From Myxococcus hansupus (GTDB lineage: Bacteria; Myxococcota; Myxococcia; Myxococcales; Myxococcaceae), in the NCBI RefSeq assembly GCF_000280925.3, contig NZ_CP012109.1, positions 1,860,001 through 1,924,000 on the forward strand: DNA of 64,000 bases, read 5' to 3'. Shown here in pieces: positions 17,053-25,378 of this stretch (positions are counted from its first letter, which is position 1; each line of letters begins with the position of its first letter). Both the position numbers and the translations under genes were made by a program. Below the pieces are notes generated by a model, which worked only from the letters and a program-made list of their open reading frames with translations, was not told the DNA's origin and did no database searches.

Positions 17053-18651
17053 TCAGCGGGCCGTGGGCCTGGCGCGCTCGAGCTGGCGCGCCCGGGAACA
17101 TCCCTCGTTGACTCCGAATTCGCACGCCTTCTTCAAGTCCGCCAGCGCGGCCTCGAGATTGCGCAGGTGGTAGTGCGTCCCGCTTCGTTCGAAGTAGGCG
17201 AGTCCATGCTCGGGGTTGCGCGCGAGAAAGGCGTCCCAGAGCGGAAGAATCTCCGCGAAACGCCGCTCGCGAGCCAAGGCGTAGTCTCGCTGCTGCACGA
17301 CACGGAAATCGTCCGTTGATTCGGCTGGCGCTGCATCGCCCTGGGCCGCCGCCTGGATGGGCGCCGCGACGGCCTGGGCGCGCCACTGTGTGACCTGGCG
17401 GTCTCCCGGCGCGAGCTGCCCTGCGAGCTCGAGCAGGACGAGGGCTTCCTCTCGCTGTCCGGCCTTGAGGGCCTGCGAGGCCGCGTAGATCAACCCCTGC
17501 ACCACTTGAGGCTGGAGGTCTCGCCCGCCCGAGTCCATGGCATCCATTCGGAGCGCATGCAGAAGGTCCTCTCCCGCGGGGCCCCACTTCTCGCTGGCGA
17601 AGTGAATCCGTGCGCGCTCGAAGTAGACAGACGCGCGGGCGGGGCGCAGGGCCACGGCCTGATTCACCTCCGCGAGCGCTTCATCCAGGGCCTGTGCGCG
17701 GCGGAGCTGCGCTGCTCGCGCCAGCCTGAACTCCCAATAGTCGCCGGCGGACAATGCCCGGGTGAGCAATTCATGTATCTGCGTGTTCTCGCTTTGGACG
17801 CGCCGGTCGCGCGCACGGTCGTAATCGGAGAAGCCGCGGAGGAATCCCAACTCGGGGCGCGTGCGGGTCTGGGCCTCCGCGAAGGCGTCCATCGCCTCGT
17901 GGCTGCCGCCCCATCGAGGGGCGAGCCCGTGGAGGTAGACGGCCAGGATGTCCACGCACGTGGGACACTGCTCGACGGCACGGGCAAGGACACGCTCACG
18001 TGCCTCGGAGTCGCCGAGCGCGAGCGCCACGTGGAGCAGGGGCCGCGCCACGGTGATGGCCTTGGGTTGGAGCCTCCAGGCGCGTTGGAGGTCAGGCATG
18101 GCACGCTCGAAAGCCTCTCGCATGCCGGCGAGTTCTTCGTCCGCGGTCGCTTTCGTGTACTTCGTCCCGCGCCGCAGGTAGCCCACCGTCACCCAGTGGG
18201 TGCCCCGTGCGGTGTAGGGTGCGAACGAGTCGGGCGAGGCCTTCACCCAGGCATCGAGGAGCTCCGTGGAGTCCGGCTCCCCATTGCCGAGCGCCGCCAT
18301 CCCGTCCGTCATCCAATGCTCGTTCCGAGGATCGGCCTCCATGCCCCATTGGAGCTGCTCGACGGCCATCGTCAGGTCATCGAACTTGCGGTGAATCAGG
18401 AGGGAGCGAAGGCCGACACCGTCCACATGCCCGCGAGGCGCCTTGCCCCTCTCGGTGCCAGTGGCGGAGACGACGGGGAGCCCGCGAGGCGGGGTGCCAG
18501 GGGCTGGCATCAGGACGGGCTGCTGGCGGGCCTCGATGCGCGCCTCGACCTCGGCGCGTTTCTCCGCGTGGCCGCGATAGACGGCGAGGCCAGCGCCACC
18601 CAGGCCAAGCACGAGGACTCCCGCGCCGAGCGCGGAACGAAGTGTGGGCAT
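17053..18651 (-). CDS. DUF4034-containing TPR-like protein
   Basis: 532 residues with one N-terminal membrane anchor (LGAGVLVLGLGGAGLAVYRG). The stretch LRSLLIHRKFDDLTMAVEQLQWGMEADPRNEHWM matches the start of DUF4034 (short positional quotation: LRSLL...FDDL...EADP). The rest is helical repeats (e.g. YWEFRLARAAQLRRAQALDE; ASVYFERARIHFASEKWG; AYFERSGTHYHLRNLEAAL), ending with an EGCSRARQLE motif found in SEL1/TPR lipoproteins. No catalytic motif. Probably a periplasmic scaffold; not linked to a known pathway. Confidence 0.75.
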   Translation of the reverse strand: MPTLRSALGAGVLVLGLGGAGLAVYRGHAEKRAEVEARIEARQQPVLMPAPGTPPRGLPVVSATGTERGKAPRGHVDGVGLRSLLIHRKFDDLTMAVEQLQWGMEADPRNEHWMTDGMAALGNGEPDSTELLDAWVKASPDSFAPYTARGTHWVTVGYLRRGTKYTKATADEELAGMREAFERAMPDLQRAWRLQPKAITVARPLLHVALALGDSEARERVLARAVEQCPTCVDILAVYLHGLAPRWGGSHEAMDAFAEAQTRTRPELGFLRGFSDYDRARDRRVQSENTQIHELLTRALSAGDYWEFRLARAAQLRRAQALDEALAEVNQAVALRPARASVYFERARIHFASEKWGPAGEDLLHALRMDAMDSGGRDLQPQVVQGLIYAASQALKAGQREEALVLLELAGQLAPGDRQVTQWRAQAVAAPIQAAAQGDAAPAESTDDFRVVQQRDYALARERRFAEILPLWDAFLARNPEHGLAYFERSGTHYHLRNLEAALADLKKACEFGVNEGCSRARQLERARPTAR

Positions 18652-18743
18652 GAATTTGACATCCTATCCCGTCGCAGGCGCACCGCGCCTGGCCGGCCGT
18701 GTTCTGGACAGCCGGCGTGGGCCGGGGCACATGTAGCACCCTG

Positions 18744-19637
18744 ATGGCCTCTCGTTCGTCCTCCGCACGCGCTTCCTCCGTCCGGACGCAGAAGACGAAG
18801 CAACTCCCCGCCAGCGCCCGGAGCGCCGTGGCGAGCCGCTCCGGCTGGGGGCGCTGGGCTCTGGGCGGGTGGCTGCTGCTCGTCTTCTGGCTCAGCGTGG
18901 AGTACGCACGGCTGCCGGACGTCAGCGACCTGCGGACGCAGCACCCGCGGACCACCGCGCTCATGGACCAGCGGGCCGAGGAGGCGCGAGCCGAGGGCAA
19001 GAAGCCTCGTGTTCGCCAGACCTGGGTCACCATGGGCGCCGTGGCCCCGCACGCCCTGGACGCCGTGCTGACCTCCGAGGACGCTCGCTTCTTCCGTCAC
19101 GAGGGCGTGGACTGGGTCGAAGTGGAGAACGCCCTGCAGCAGTCGGTGCGCAAGGCGCGGCTGGGCCGCGGCGCCTCCACCCTCACCCAGCAGTTGGCCA
19201 AGAACCTCTACCTCTCCACGGACCGGAGCTTGCTGCGCAAGGCGAAGGAGTTGCTCCTCGCGCGCCGGTTGGAATCCCACCTGTCCAAGCAGCACATCCT
19301 CACGCTGTATGTGAATGTCGTGGAGTGGGGAGACGGCGTGTACGGCATCGAGGCCGCGGCGCGCGAACACTTCGGCATCTCCGCGCGAACGCTCAGCGTC
19401 GCACAGGGCGCGATGCTCGCGGCCATGTTGCCCGCCCCCCGCCGCTGGTTGCCCGCCCAGCGGCCGGAGGCCCTGCGCACTCGCGCCAGCAGCATCATCG
19501 TGCGGCTGGAGCGCGAGGGGCGCATCAACGCCAGGCAGGCTCGCGATGCGCAGGCCGAGCTCTCCCGCTTCTTCGACGTATCTCCCGAGCCGGAATCCGT
19601 GGCGGATGCCATCGCCCGGCTGCGCTCGGGAAGCTGA
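18744..19637 (+). CDS. mtgA: Monofunctional biosynthetic peptidoglycan glycosyltransferase (GT51)
   Basis: Polymerises lipid II into glycan strands at the inner membrane. 297 residues: a basic, Ser/Thr/Ala-rich cytoplasmic tail, one TM (WALGGWLLLVFWLSVEYA), then a GT51 domain with all signature motifs: TSEDARFFRHEGVDW (catalytic Glu in ED-x-x-F-x-x-H), GRGASTLTQQLAKNLYL, RKAKELLLARRLE, ILTLYVNVVEWGDGVYGIEAAA. There is no transpeptidase domain, hence MtgA rather than a PBP1. The start is uncertain: 18699 (GTG/ATG further up) would add 15 residues. Convergent with the next gene, 8 bp apart. Confidence 0.9.
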   Translation: MASRSSSARASSVRTQKTKQLPASARSAVASRSGWGRWALGGWLLLVFWLSVEYARLPDVSDLRTQHPRTTALMDQRAEEARAEGKKPRVRQTWVTMGAVAPHALDAVLTSEDARFFRHEGVDWVEVENALQQSVRKARLGRGASTLTQQLAKNLYLSTDRSLLRKAKELLLARRLESHLSKQHILTLYVNVVEWGDGVYGIEAAAREHFGISARTLSVAQGAMLAAMLPAPRRWLPAQRPEALRTRASSIIVRLEREGRINARQARDAQAELSRFFDVSPEPESVADAIARLRSGS

Positions 19638-19645
19638 GCGTCAGC

Positions 19646-21127
19646 TCACTTCGTGGCGGCGGGTGCCGTGCCGCCGCAGTGGGCCTGATAGCGCTGGAGG
19701 CGCTGATTCAGCTCCTGGCGTGTCGCGTCCGGGGCCCGCTCGTGCAGCATGTCCATGGCGCGCCTTTGCAGCCCCAGCGCCTCCGGGCACCGGTCCAACT
19801 GGAACAGCAGCGATGCATGCGTATCCAGGATGGAGGAGTCTCCCGGAGCCAGTGCGACCGCCCGCGCCGCCGCCGGGAGGCCCTTCGCGGGCTCGCGCGT
19901 CATGGCGTAGTGCCACGCCAGGTTGTTCAGGAGGTTCGCGTCATCGGGCAGCAACTCCGCTGCCCGCTTTCGCGCGTCCTCAATCTCTTTCATCTCCGCC
20001 GCCCCTCGCAGTTGGCTCGCCAGCAAGTCCCACGCGTAACCATTGTCGGGGTGGGCCTTCACCACCGCTCGCACGGCCTCGAGCGCCACTTCGCCATCGC
20101 CCATCCGCGCCGCCAGAATCGTCGCGGCGACATTCGTCGGTTCCTCTTTCAGCCCCTGCGCCACCTCGCGCTTCGCGTTCTCCAGGCGCTGTTCCCACGT
20201 GCGCTCCCCGGGCGACCGCAAGTACAGCAGCGCCCGGACGGCGTGGACATCCGCCGGCTCCATCGGGCGAACGTCCACCAGCGTTGGCACAGGGGGGAGT
20301 GGCATGGTGAGCACGCTGTACCGCCCGCTCGTCACGTAGGTGCGCAGCTCGCCTTGCAGGTCCTTCACGCCCTGGAATGACGCCTCCCATGCCTTCTTCG
20401 GATCCTCGGCGCGTGCCAGCCGCAGTTGGAAGTCCTCCATGCGCTCGGGGTGGATGTTGAACAGGTAGTGCACCCACAGCCAGGAGGAGGCGTAGTGCCA
20501 TTGCACATCGCTCTTGCTCATCTGGCCCTTCTGGTCCCAGGCCCACATTTCACTGACATCGAGCCAGCCGTGCTCGCGCACGTAGCCCAGGTCCCACCCG
20601 CTCGCCCGGCCGAGCACCACCTCGTTCGTGCTCGGCTTGATGTGCGCCGTCTCCAGGTACTGCGCCAGCCCCTCGGCCAGCCAACGCGGCTGGCGGAGCA
20701 GCACGAATTTGCTCAGGTAGTGCGCCAACTCGTGCGTCTGCAGCCGCAGGTCGGGTGAATCCTCCAACAGGTATCCATTGCCGCCCATCACCAGCAAGGG
20801 CCCGCGCTCCGTGGTGCCCGCGAAGCCGGCGGCGTGGCCCTGAGTGAACTCGCCGAGCTCGTGCAGGTTGCGCAGGAGGATGACCTCCACGGTGCCGGGT
20901 GGGTCGAAGTCCGGTCCCCAGGCGAGGAGGAGCGCGCGGCGGTGCTTCTCCAGCTCCATCGCCGTGGTGGTCGCGGCCTCGGGCGACAGGTTCGTCTGGA
21001 TGCGGAAGTGCGCGCTCTGCACCTCGTACCAGGGCCGGCCTCCTTCCTGCGGGCACAGCGCACGGGAGGTCGCGCAACCTGTTGTCAGCCAGAGGGAAAG
21101 ACACACCAGTGTGAATCGCAAAGTCAT
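19646..21127 (-). CDS. TPR lipoprotein with HExxH (gluzincin-like) motif
   Basis: 493 residues. The signal peptide ends LTTGCATS (lipobox). The first half resembles DUF1570-type gluzincin domains: strand-rich YEVQSAHFRIQTNL, then HELAHYLSKF with an HExxH motif and PRWLAEGLAQYLE, the downstream Glu-containing helix. The second half is TPR-like (LNNLAWHYAMTREPAKGLPAAARAV). The shape suits an outer-membrane peptidase or scaffold. Start chosen at MTLRFTLVC, before the hydrophobic core; the frame runs further back across the neighbouring promoter. Confidence 0.8.
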   Translation of the reverse strand: MTLRFTLVCLSLWLTTGCATSRALCPQEGGRPWYEVQSAHFRIQTNLSPEAATTTAMELEKHRRALLLAWGPDFDPPGTVEVILLRNLHELGEFTQGHAAGFAGTTERGPLLVMGGNGYLLEDSPDLRLQTHELAHYLSKFVLLRQPRWLAEGLAQYLETAHIKPSTNEVVLGRASGWDLGYVREHGWLDVSEMWAWDQKGQMSKSDVQWHYASSWLWVHYLFNIHPERMEDFQLRLARAEDPKKAWEASFQGVKDLQGELRTYVTSGRYSVLTMPLPPVPTLVDVRPMEPADVHAVRALLYLRSPGERTWEQRLENAKREVAQGLKEEPTNVAATILAARMGDGEVALEAVRAVVKAHPDNGYAWDLLASQLRGAAEMKEIEDARKRAAELLPDDANLLNNLAWHYAMTREPAKGLPAAARAVALAPGDSSILDTHASLLFQLDRCPEALGLQRRAMDMLHERAPDATRQELNQRLQRYQAHCGGTAPAATK

Positions 21128-21273
21128 GCGCCGCGTTCTGGCACGGAGGCTCCCGGGCTGAACAGCGGCTCCGGGTTCCAGTTTGCAACCCCGGGAGCGG
21201 GGCCTCGTGTTCCAGCAGGCCCACGGCTCTGGTAGAGGGGCGAGGTTGTCAAACCACACCCTGGAGTCTTCGT

Positions 21274-21783
21274 ATGTCCAGAACTTCCCGCCATGCGCTC
21301 GTGTTCGCCCTGTTGCTCACCTCCACCTCGGCCCTCGCGGGGGCGCAGTGGGTGCAGGCGCGGACGGTGCTCAACACGTGTGGCTATTTCAGCACCTCAC
21401 AGGCGGAGATTCGCCTGACATACCGAAACGATGACCTGCCCTGGGGCACCAGCGTGTTCCTCATCTACGGCTGGGGCGGAAGCACGTTCGACTGGGCGCC
21501 GTCGCCGCAGACCGTCGAGGTGCCGGCCGTGGCGCCGTACCATTGGGGCACCACGGTGACGGGCGTCATCCGTTCCAGGTCCTCCACGCAGTACACCCAT
21601 CTCAACTACGTCTGGAAGGTGGTCCTCCCGGACGGCCACGAGTTCTACGAGAAGGGCAATGACTCCACCTACGGCTATTACGCCGCGGATTTCTCGCAGG
21701 TGCCCATGCCGTGTACCCAAACGGCGGGAACGTTCATCGGCAACCCGACCCCGTTGACAATCACCACGGTCGTCAAGAACTGA
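21274..21783 (+). CDS. Secreted protein of unknown family
   Basis: 169 residues with a Sec signal peptide (HALVFALLLTSTSALAGA). The mature part is aromatic- and Thr-rich, all-beta in pattern (TSVFLIYGWGGSTFDWAP, YTHLNYVWKVVLPDG) with two Cys (CGYFSTS and MPCTQ) that could form a disulfide. GGAG lies 8 nt before the ATG. No family recognised. Divergent from the TPR lipoprotein. Confidence 0.7.
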   Translation: MSRTSRHALVFALLLTSTSALAGAQWVQARTVLNTCGYFSTSQAEIRLTYRNDDLPWGTSVFLIYGWGGSTFDWAPSPQTVEVPAVAPYHWGTTVTGVIRSRSSTQYTHLNYVWKVVLPDGHEFYEKGNDSTYGYYAADFSQVPMPCTQTAGTFIGNPTPLTITTVVKN

Positions 21784-21925
21784 CGCGCTCCCGCGCACGC
21801 TTCGAAACGGCGCTCAGCGTGGTGCCCCGGGGCCGCCTGGAGGGTAGGGGGCTCCCGGTGGCGTTGGGAGTGGTGGTTCCGTTGCCGCGCGGAGGTCTGG
21901 GCCCCTGCGCGGATGTGGCAAGGGA

Positions 21926-22606
21926 TTACTGCGCGGTCATGAGCTCGATGTAGTCGTCACCGTAAAGAGAGTTGTCCCACTTGGAGGCGAAGCCCAGCGC
22001 ATGCTGGGGGTTCACCACATGGGGGGCCGCTTTCTTCGCCACGTCAAAGCGGGTGATTTCGTTCGGGAACAGGTCCAGCACCCGGCCGAACTGCTTCGCG
22101 GTCAGGTAGTTGCGGCGGAACATCTTCTCCGCCATCTCCTCGCGAATGATTTCGTTGGACGTGTTCTTGAGGGACTGCAGGACACCTCGGAAGGTCTCCG
22201 CGTCCATCGCGAATTGGCCGTCACGCTTCATGATGCAGCCCGGGTCCTCGCCGGTGCCACAATCCCGGAAGGCAGGCTCGGACGCGAAGGTCCGAACGGG
22301 CATGGCCTGCTGCTCCTCATGCCGCTCTCTCCGGCGCTCGCGGCGCTCGTGCTTTTCTTCACGTCCCGAGTGCGCGGCGTCACCCGTCACTTTCATCTCC
22401 ACGCCCACGTGCGCTCCGCCCGCCTGGACGTTCATGTCCACGCCGTGCTGTTCGCCTTCGGGGCCCATGCCTGTCACCCGGACGCGGGTCGAGGGCATGT
22501 CGTGGGCATCCGTCTGGATGTCCATCTGTATCCCCCCGCTCTGAGCGAAAGCGACGGAGGAGAAGACGAGGGACGAAGCAATCACGGCTCGAGCAATCGA
22601 GGTCAT
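21926..22606 (-). CDS. Exported DUF4476 protein
   Basis: 226 residues. A signal peptide (ARAVIASSLVFSSVAFAQ), a charged Glu/Arg/His-rich linker (~85-110), then a DUF4476 domain (~130-226) with its pattern MDAETFRGVLQSLKN, LTAKQFGRVLDLF and ITRFDVAKKAAPHVVNP. Seen in many Myxococcota and Bacteroidota exported proteins; role unknown. AGGA precedes the chosen ATG. Confidence 0.8.
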   Translation of the reverse strand: MTSIARAVIASSLVFSSVAFAQSGGIQMDIQTDAHDMPSTRVRVTGMGPEGEQHGVDMNVQAGGAHVGVEMKVTGDAAHSGREEKHERRERRRERHEEQQAMPVRTFASEPAFRDCGTGEDPGCIMKRDGQFAMDAETFRGVLQSLKNTSNEIIREEMAEKMFRRNYLTAKQFGRVLDLFPNEITRFDVAKKAAPHVVNPQHALGFASKWDNSLYGDDYIELMTAQ

Positions 22607-23017
22607 TCGGGTTCCTGGTGGCTGAAGTGGGGTGGCCGGCTTCTGAACGCAGGGAGGCGTCAAGCCGCGCCTGTCCAGGACGTGCTCCTGGTGCAATTAT
22701 TCACAGCTTCTGTGTGAAGCGTTCCGGCGGTGCGTGGATGCGCTCGGATTGCCGCGCTGCGTTCACTTCGCCGGGCCGGAGCCGGGGCTTCCCTCCTGAC
22801 GTTCACGCGCAGGGGGAGGGAGTGGTGTCTGGGGTCAGGGGACTGGTGACTGCAGTCACCACGTTCAGCGCTTCGCCGGCGGGGCGCTGTTCGCCAAACC
22901 CTTGAAACCACGAGGGCACTCGGCTCAAGCGATTCGAAATGGGCGTGGCATGAGGGGTGCAATTCACCGGGACAACGCTGTACCATCCCCTACCGCCGCA
23001 CTCCCGAGGAGTCTCCC
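22607..23017. other. Divergent intergenic region with a perfect palindrome
   Basis: 410 bp between divergent genes. It holds an inverted repeat TTCACA / TGTGAA at 22700-22718 and an exact 18-bp palindrome at 22844-22861 (see separate entry). No coding frame looks real. Confidence 0.6.
22844..22861. promoter_or_regulatory. 18-bp perfect palindrome, probable operator
   Basis: TGGTGACTGCAGTCACCA reads identically on both strands with no spacer. It lies 157 nt before the Ala/Gly-rich gene and 238 nt before the DUF4476 gene, in a divergent gap, where a dimeric repressor would bind. Confidence 0.5.
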
Positions 23018-24211
23018 ATGGCCCGCCGCATCGGTTCCTCCCCGTCCCGTTCCTCGACGCTCCCTTCTTCCTCGGTGTCCAAGCCCAAGCCGCCGCCGCG
23101 CGCGTCCACGCTCCCGTCGTCGACGTCGAACAGGCCCGCTGCGAACGCGACGTCGACCACCCGGCCCACGACGCCTCCTCCGGCCGCGACGGCCACCCGG
23201 CCCACGGCGCCCTCGCCGGCCGCGACGGCGGCGCCCGCTGTCGAGTCCAAGCCCCTGAAGCACCCGGCCATGCCCGAGGGTCAGCCGTCCTACAGCCCCT
23301 GGGAGAACAGCACGGGCGCGGCCTCGGACGTGATGCTGAGCGGTGGTGACAACAAGCTCACCGCGCCCCCGATGGCCACTCAGCACATGTTCCTCGACAA
23401 GCCGGGCCGCCCCTTCCAGAAGGACACCTTCGGTGGCGGCCAGTTGAGCGGCAACATCGGTTCGGCGCAGGCCTCGGCCACGAGCTACAAGGGCAAGGAG
23501 GGGTTCCACTACTCGGCCCAGGGCGAGGTGAGCGGTCCCAGCGCCGCCTTCGAAATGGAGAAGGTGCACGCGGGCCGCCTGGGCGTGTCGAGCGGCCGCA
23601 TCACCGGTGAGGCCACCAGCTTCAAGGCCCAGGCTCAAGCCGGCGTGTCCGCCAACCACAGCGACCACGCCTATACGGCCGCGCTGACGGCCAAGGCGGA
23701 GACGGGCGTGGGCGTCAGCGCGAGCGCCAGCCACGACTTCAACCGCCACGTGGGCGGCTACATCAAGGGTGACGCCAAGGCCTCGGCCAGCGCCTTCGCC
23801 GAGGGCGTGGCGACGGTGGACCCGCGGACGGCCACGGCGATGGTCTCCGGCCAGGTGGGCGCGTCCGCCACGGCGGGAGCGTACGCCACGGCGGGCGGCC
23901 ACGTGGGCCGGGTGCACGGCTCGGCCACGGTGGGCGCGGTGGCGGGCGCCGCGGCCCAGGCGGGCGGCAAGGCCGGTCTGGAGAACGGCTTCTGGAAGAC
24001 CTCCGCGGACGTCAATGCCGCCGCGGGTTTTGGCACCCACATGAAGACCGACGTGGCGGTCGACCTGCGTCACCACCTGGAGCCGGGCATCGCGGCGGGT
24101 CTGCGTCCCTCCCTGGGCGCTGCGACCGCGGTGGCCTCGCCCGCGAGCACCATCGAGCCCGAGAAGTCGCGCGTCGAGAAGTTCTTCGCCAAGGCCTTCC
24201 ACAAGGCCTGA
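23018..24211 (+). CDS. Ala/Gly-rich stalk-like protein of unknown function
   Basis: 397 residues. Residues 1-75 are Ser/Thr/Pro/Ala-rich and disordered-looking. From ~130 to ~370 the sequence alternates small and polar residues (e.g. QASATSYKG, FKAQAQAGVSANHSD, VSASASHDF, AKASASAFAEG, GQVGASATAGAYATAGG), the pattern of a long beta-solenoid stalk seen ahead of toxin tips in polymorphic-toxin proteins. It ends with EKFFAKAFHKA and has no tip domain or signal peptide. GAGGAG precedes the ATG; a strong terminator follows. Confidence 0.7.
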   Translation: MARRIGSSPSRSSTLPSSSVSKPKPPPRASTLPSSTSNRPAANATSTTRPTTPPPAATATRPTAPSPAATAAPAVESKPLKHPAMPEGQPSYSPWENSTGAASDVMLSGGDNKLTAPPMATQHMFLDKPGRPFQKDTFGGGQLSGNIGSAQASATSYKGKEGFHYSAQGEVSGPSAAFEMEKVHAGRLGVSSGRITGEATSFKAQAQAGVSANHSDHAYTAALTAKAETGVGVSASASHDFNRHVGGYIKGDAKASASAFAEGVATVDPRTATAMVSGQVGASATAGAYATAGGHVGRVHGSATVGAVAGAAAQAGGKAGLENGFWKTSADVNAAAGFGTHMKTDVAVDLRHHLEPGIAAGLRPSLGAATAVASPASTIEPEKSRVEKFFAKAFHKA

Positions 24212-24260
24212 GACGCCGCCTGAGCCGTAGCTTCGATTCGTGCTGCGGCCCGGCGTCAGG

Positions 24261-24300
24261 AAGCCCAGGACCCCCATCAGGGTTCTGGGCTTTTCCTTTT
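24261..24300 (+). terminator. Rho-independent terminator
   Basis: Arms AAGCCCAGGACCC (24261) and GGGTTCTGGGCTT (24280) pair with one mismatch around CCATCA, followed by TTCCTTTT. The best intrinsic terminator in the window. Confidence 0.85.
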
Positions 24301-24347
24301 CAGGGGCGCCCCGTGACGCCATCGCAGCGCCTTGGGGCGACGTCGGG

Positions 24348-25100
24348 TCAGAGCGAATAGCTCAGCATCCACGTGTAGATGTCATGACCCGCCGAGCCGC
24401 TGTAGGTCCGGGACCAGGAGTCGTGGCCCACGCCTGGATACAGCGTGAGTTTTGCTGGCGGGCTCGCCGCTGGATTGCAGACGTTGTTCAACCGGTCGAC
24501 CGGGTTGATGGACCCATAGGGGGACACCGTCGTATCCGCCGTGCCATGGAACGCCCACACCGGGACGTTCCAGATGTTGCAGGTGGGAAGTCCGTTGCCA
24601 TTCCCCGCGATGGGAACAATGGCCGCGAGCTTGTGCGGGTAGTTCACTGCGTACGTCCAGGTGACGTTGGCGCCAGCGGAGAGGCCCGTCAGGTAGATGC
24701 GGTTCGCGTCGACGCGATAGTGAAGCTTGGCGAACTCGATGATGGCGTCGATCTCCTCGATGCCCCACCAGGCATTGAACCGCTGCGGCGAGAGGAGGAT
24801 GAATGGGAAGTGCCGACCATTCCGGATGAGCCGAGGCGGTGCGGTGACCCCCATCAGCTTTTCAAGGCCATTCGCCGACGCGGTTCCATCTCCTGCCTGG
24901 TCCAGTCCTCCCAGGAAGATGACCAGGGGATAGCGCTCCTCGGAGTTGTCGTCGTAGTCCTGTGGCAGGTATTCCCAGTAGCCGTAGTTGATGCCCGGCA
25001 CCGTCAATCTGGGGCGCGCCAGGATTTCGCCCTGTGCGGCCAAAGAGCCCTGCGCGAAGAGCAGGACCCCACCCAACACGATGCGCTGCAATATCGACAT
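24348..25100 (-). CDS. Secreted alpha/beta-hydrolase (PHB-depolymerase/LpqC-like esterase)
   Basis: 250 residues with a signal peptide (IVLGGVLLFAQGSLAAQ). The catalytic triad is visible: Ser141 in the nucleophile elbow GLSAG, Asp in HGTADTTV and His in GVGHDSW. The oxyanion-side FLGGLDQAGDG follows the YPLVIF strand, as in LpqC/feruloyl-esterase-type hydrolases. Likely substrate is a polyester or acylated polysaccharide. The start with AGGAG 6 nt upstream (MSILQ) was chosen over the Met 5 codons earlier. Confidence 0.85.
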   Translation of the reverse strand: MSILQRIVLGGVLLFAQGSLAAQGEILARPRLTVPGINYGYWEYLPQDYDDNSEERYPLVIFLGGLDQAGDGTASANGLEKLMGVTAPPRLIRNGRHFPFILLSPQRFNAWWGIEEIDAIIEFAKLHYRVDANRIYLTGLSAGANVTWTYAVNYPHKLAAIVPIAGNGNGLPTCNIWNVPVWAFHGTADTTVSPYGSINPVDRLNNVCNPAASPPAKLTLYPGVGHDSWSRTYSGSAGHDIYTWMLSYSL

Positions 25101-25315
25101 GGCGACTCCTCTCAAACATCCGGGGAGCCGTTATGCTAGTTGTCGAATTACGCGACTTCCAATGAGTCACTGAGTTGCAGCAGGGGTGCATTAATCAAGA
25201 GCGGCAGGCCAGACGCTTCGGCTGAATGCCTTGCTTTGCTCTTGTTTGAGAAGACCGCGTCTCGATTCATGGCCTGTTCCCACGGACGAAGCTCATGGGA
25301 GCGGCAGACGCCTGG
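25101..25315. other. Intergenic stretch
   Basis: Between the esterase start and the downstream hairpins of the next minus-strand gene. It is less GC-rich than its surroundings near 25130-25260 and likely holds the esterase promoter; no clear -35/-10 pair or gene was found. Confidence 0.4.
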
Positions 25316-25373
25316 GCCCGGGCCCCATCAAAGGGGCCCGGGCAGGTCCGGCGCATCGTTACGGGCGCCGGAC
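25316..25373 (-). terminator. Tandem double hairpin terminator
   Basis: Two perfect hairpins in series just after the repeat-lipoprotein stop: GTCCGGCGC / GCGCCGGAC (25346-25373) and GCCCGGGCCCC / GGGGCCCGGGC (25316-25343, loop ATCAAA). Confidence 0.7.
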
Positions 25374-25378
25374 CGGGT

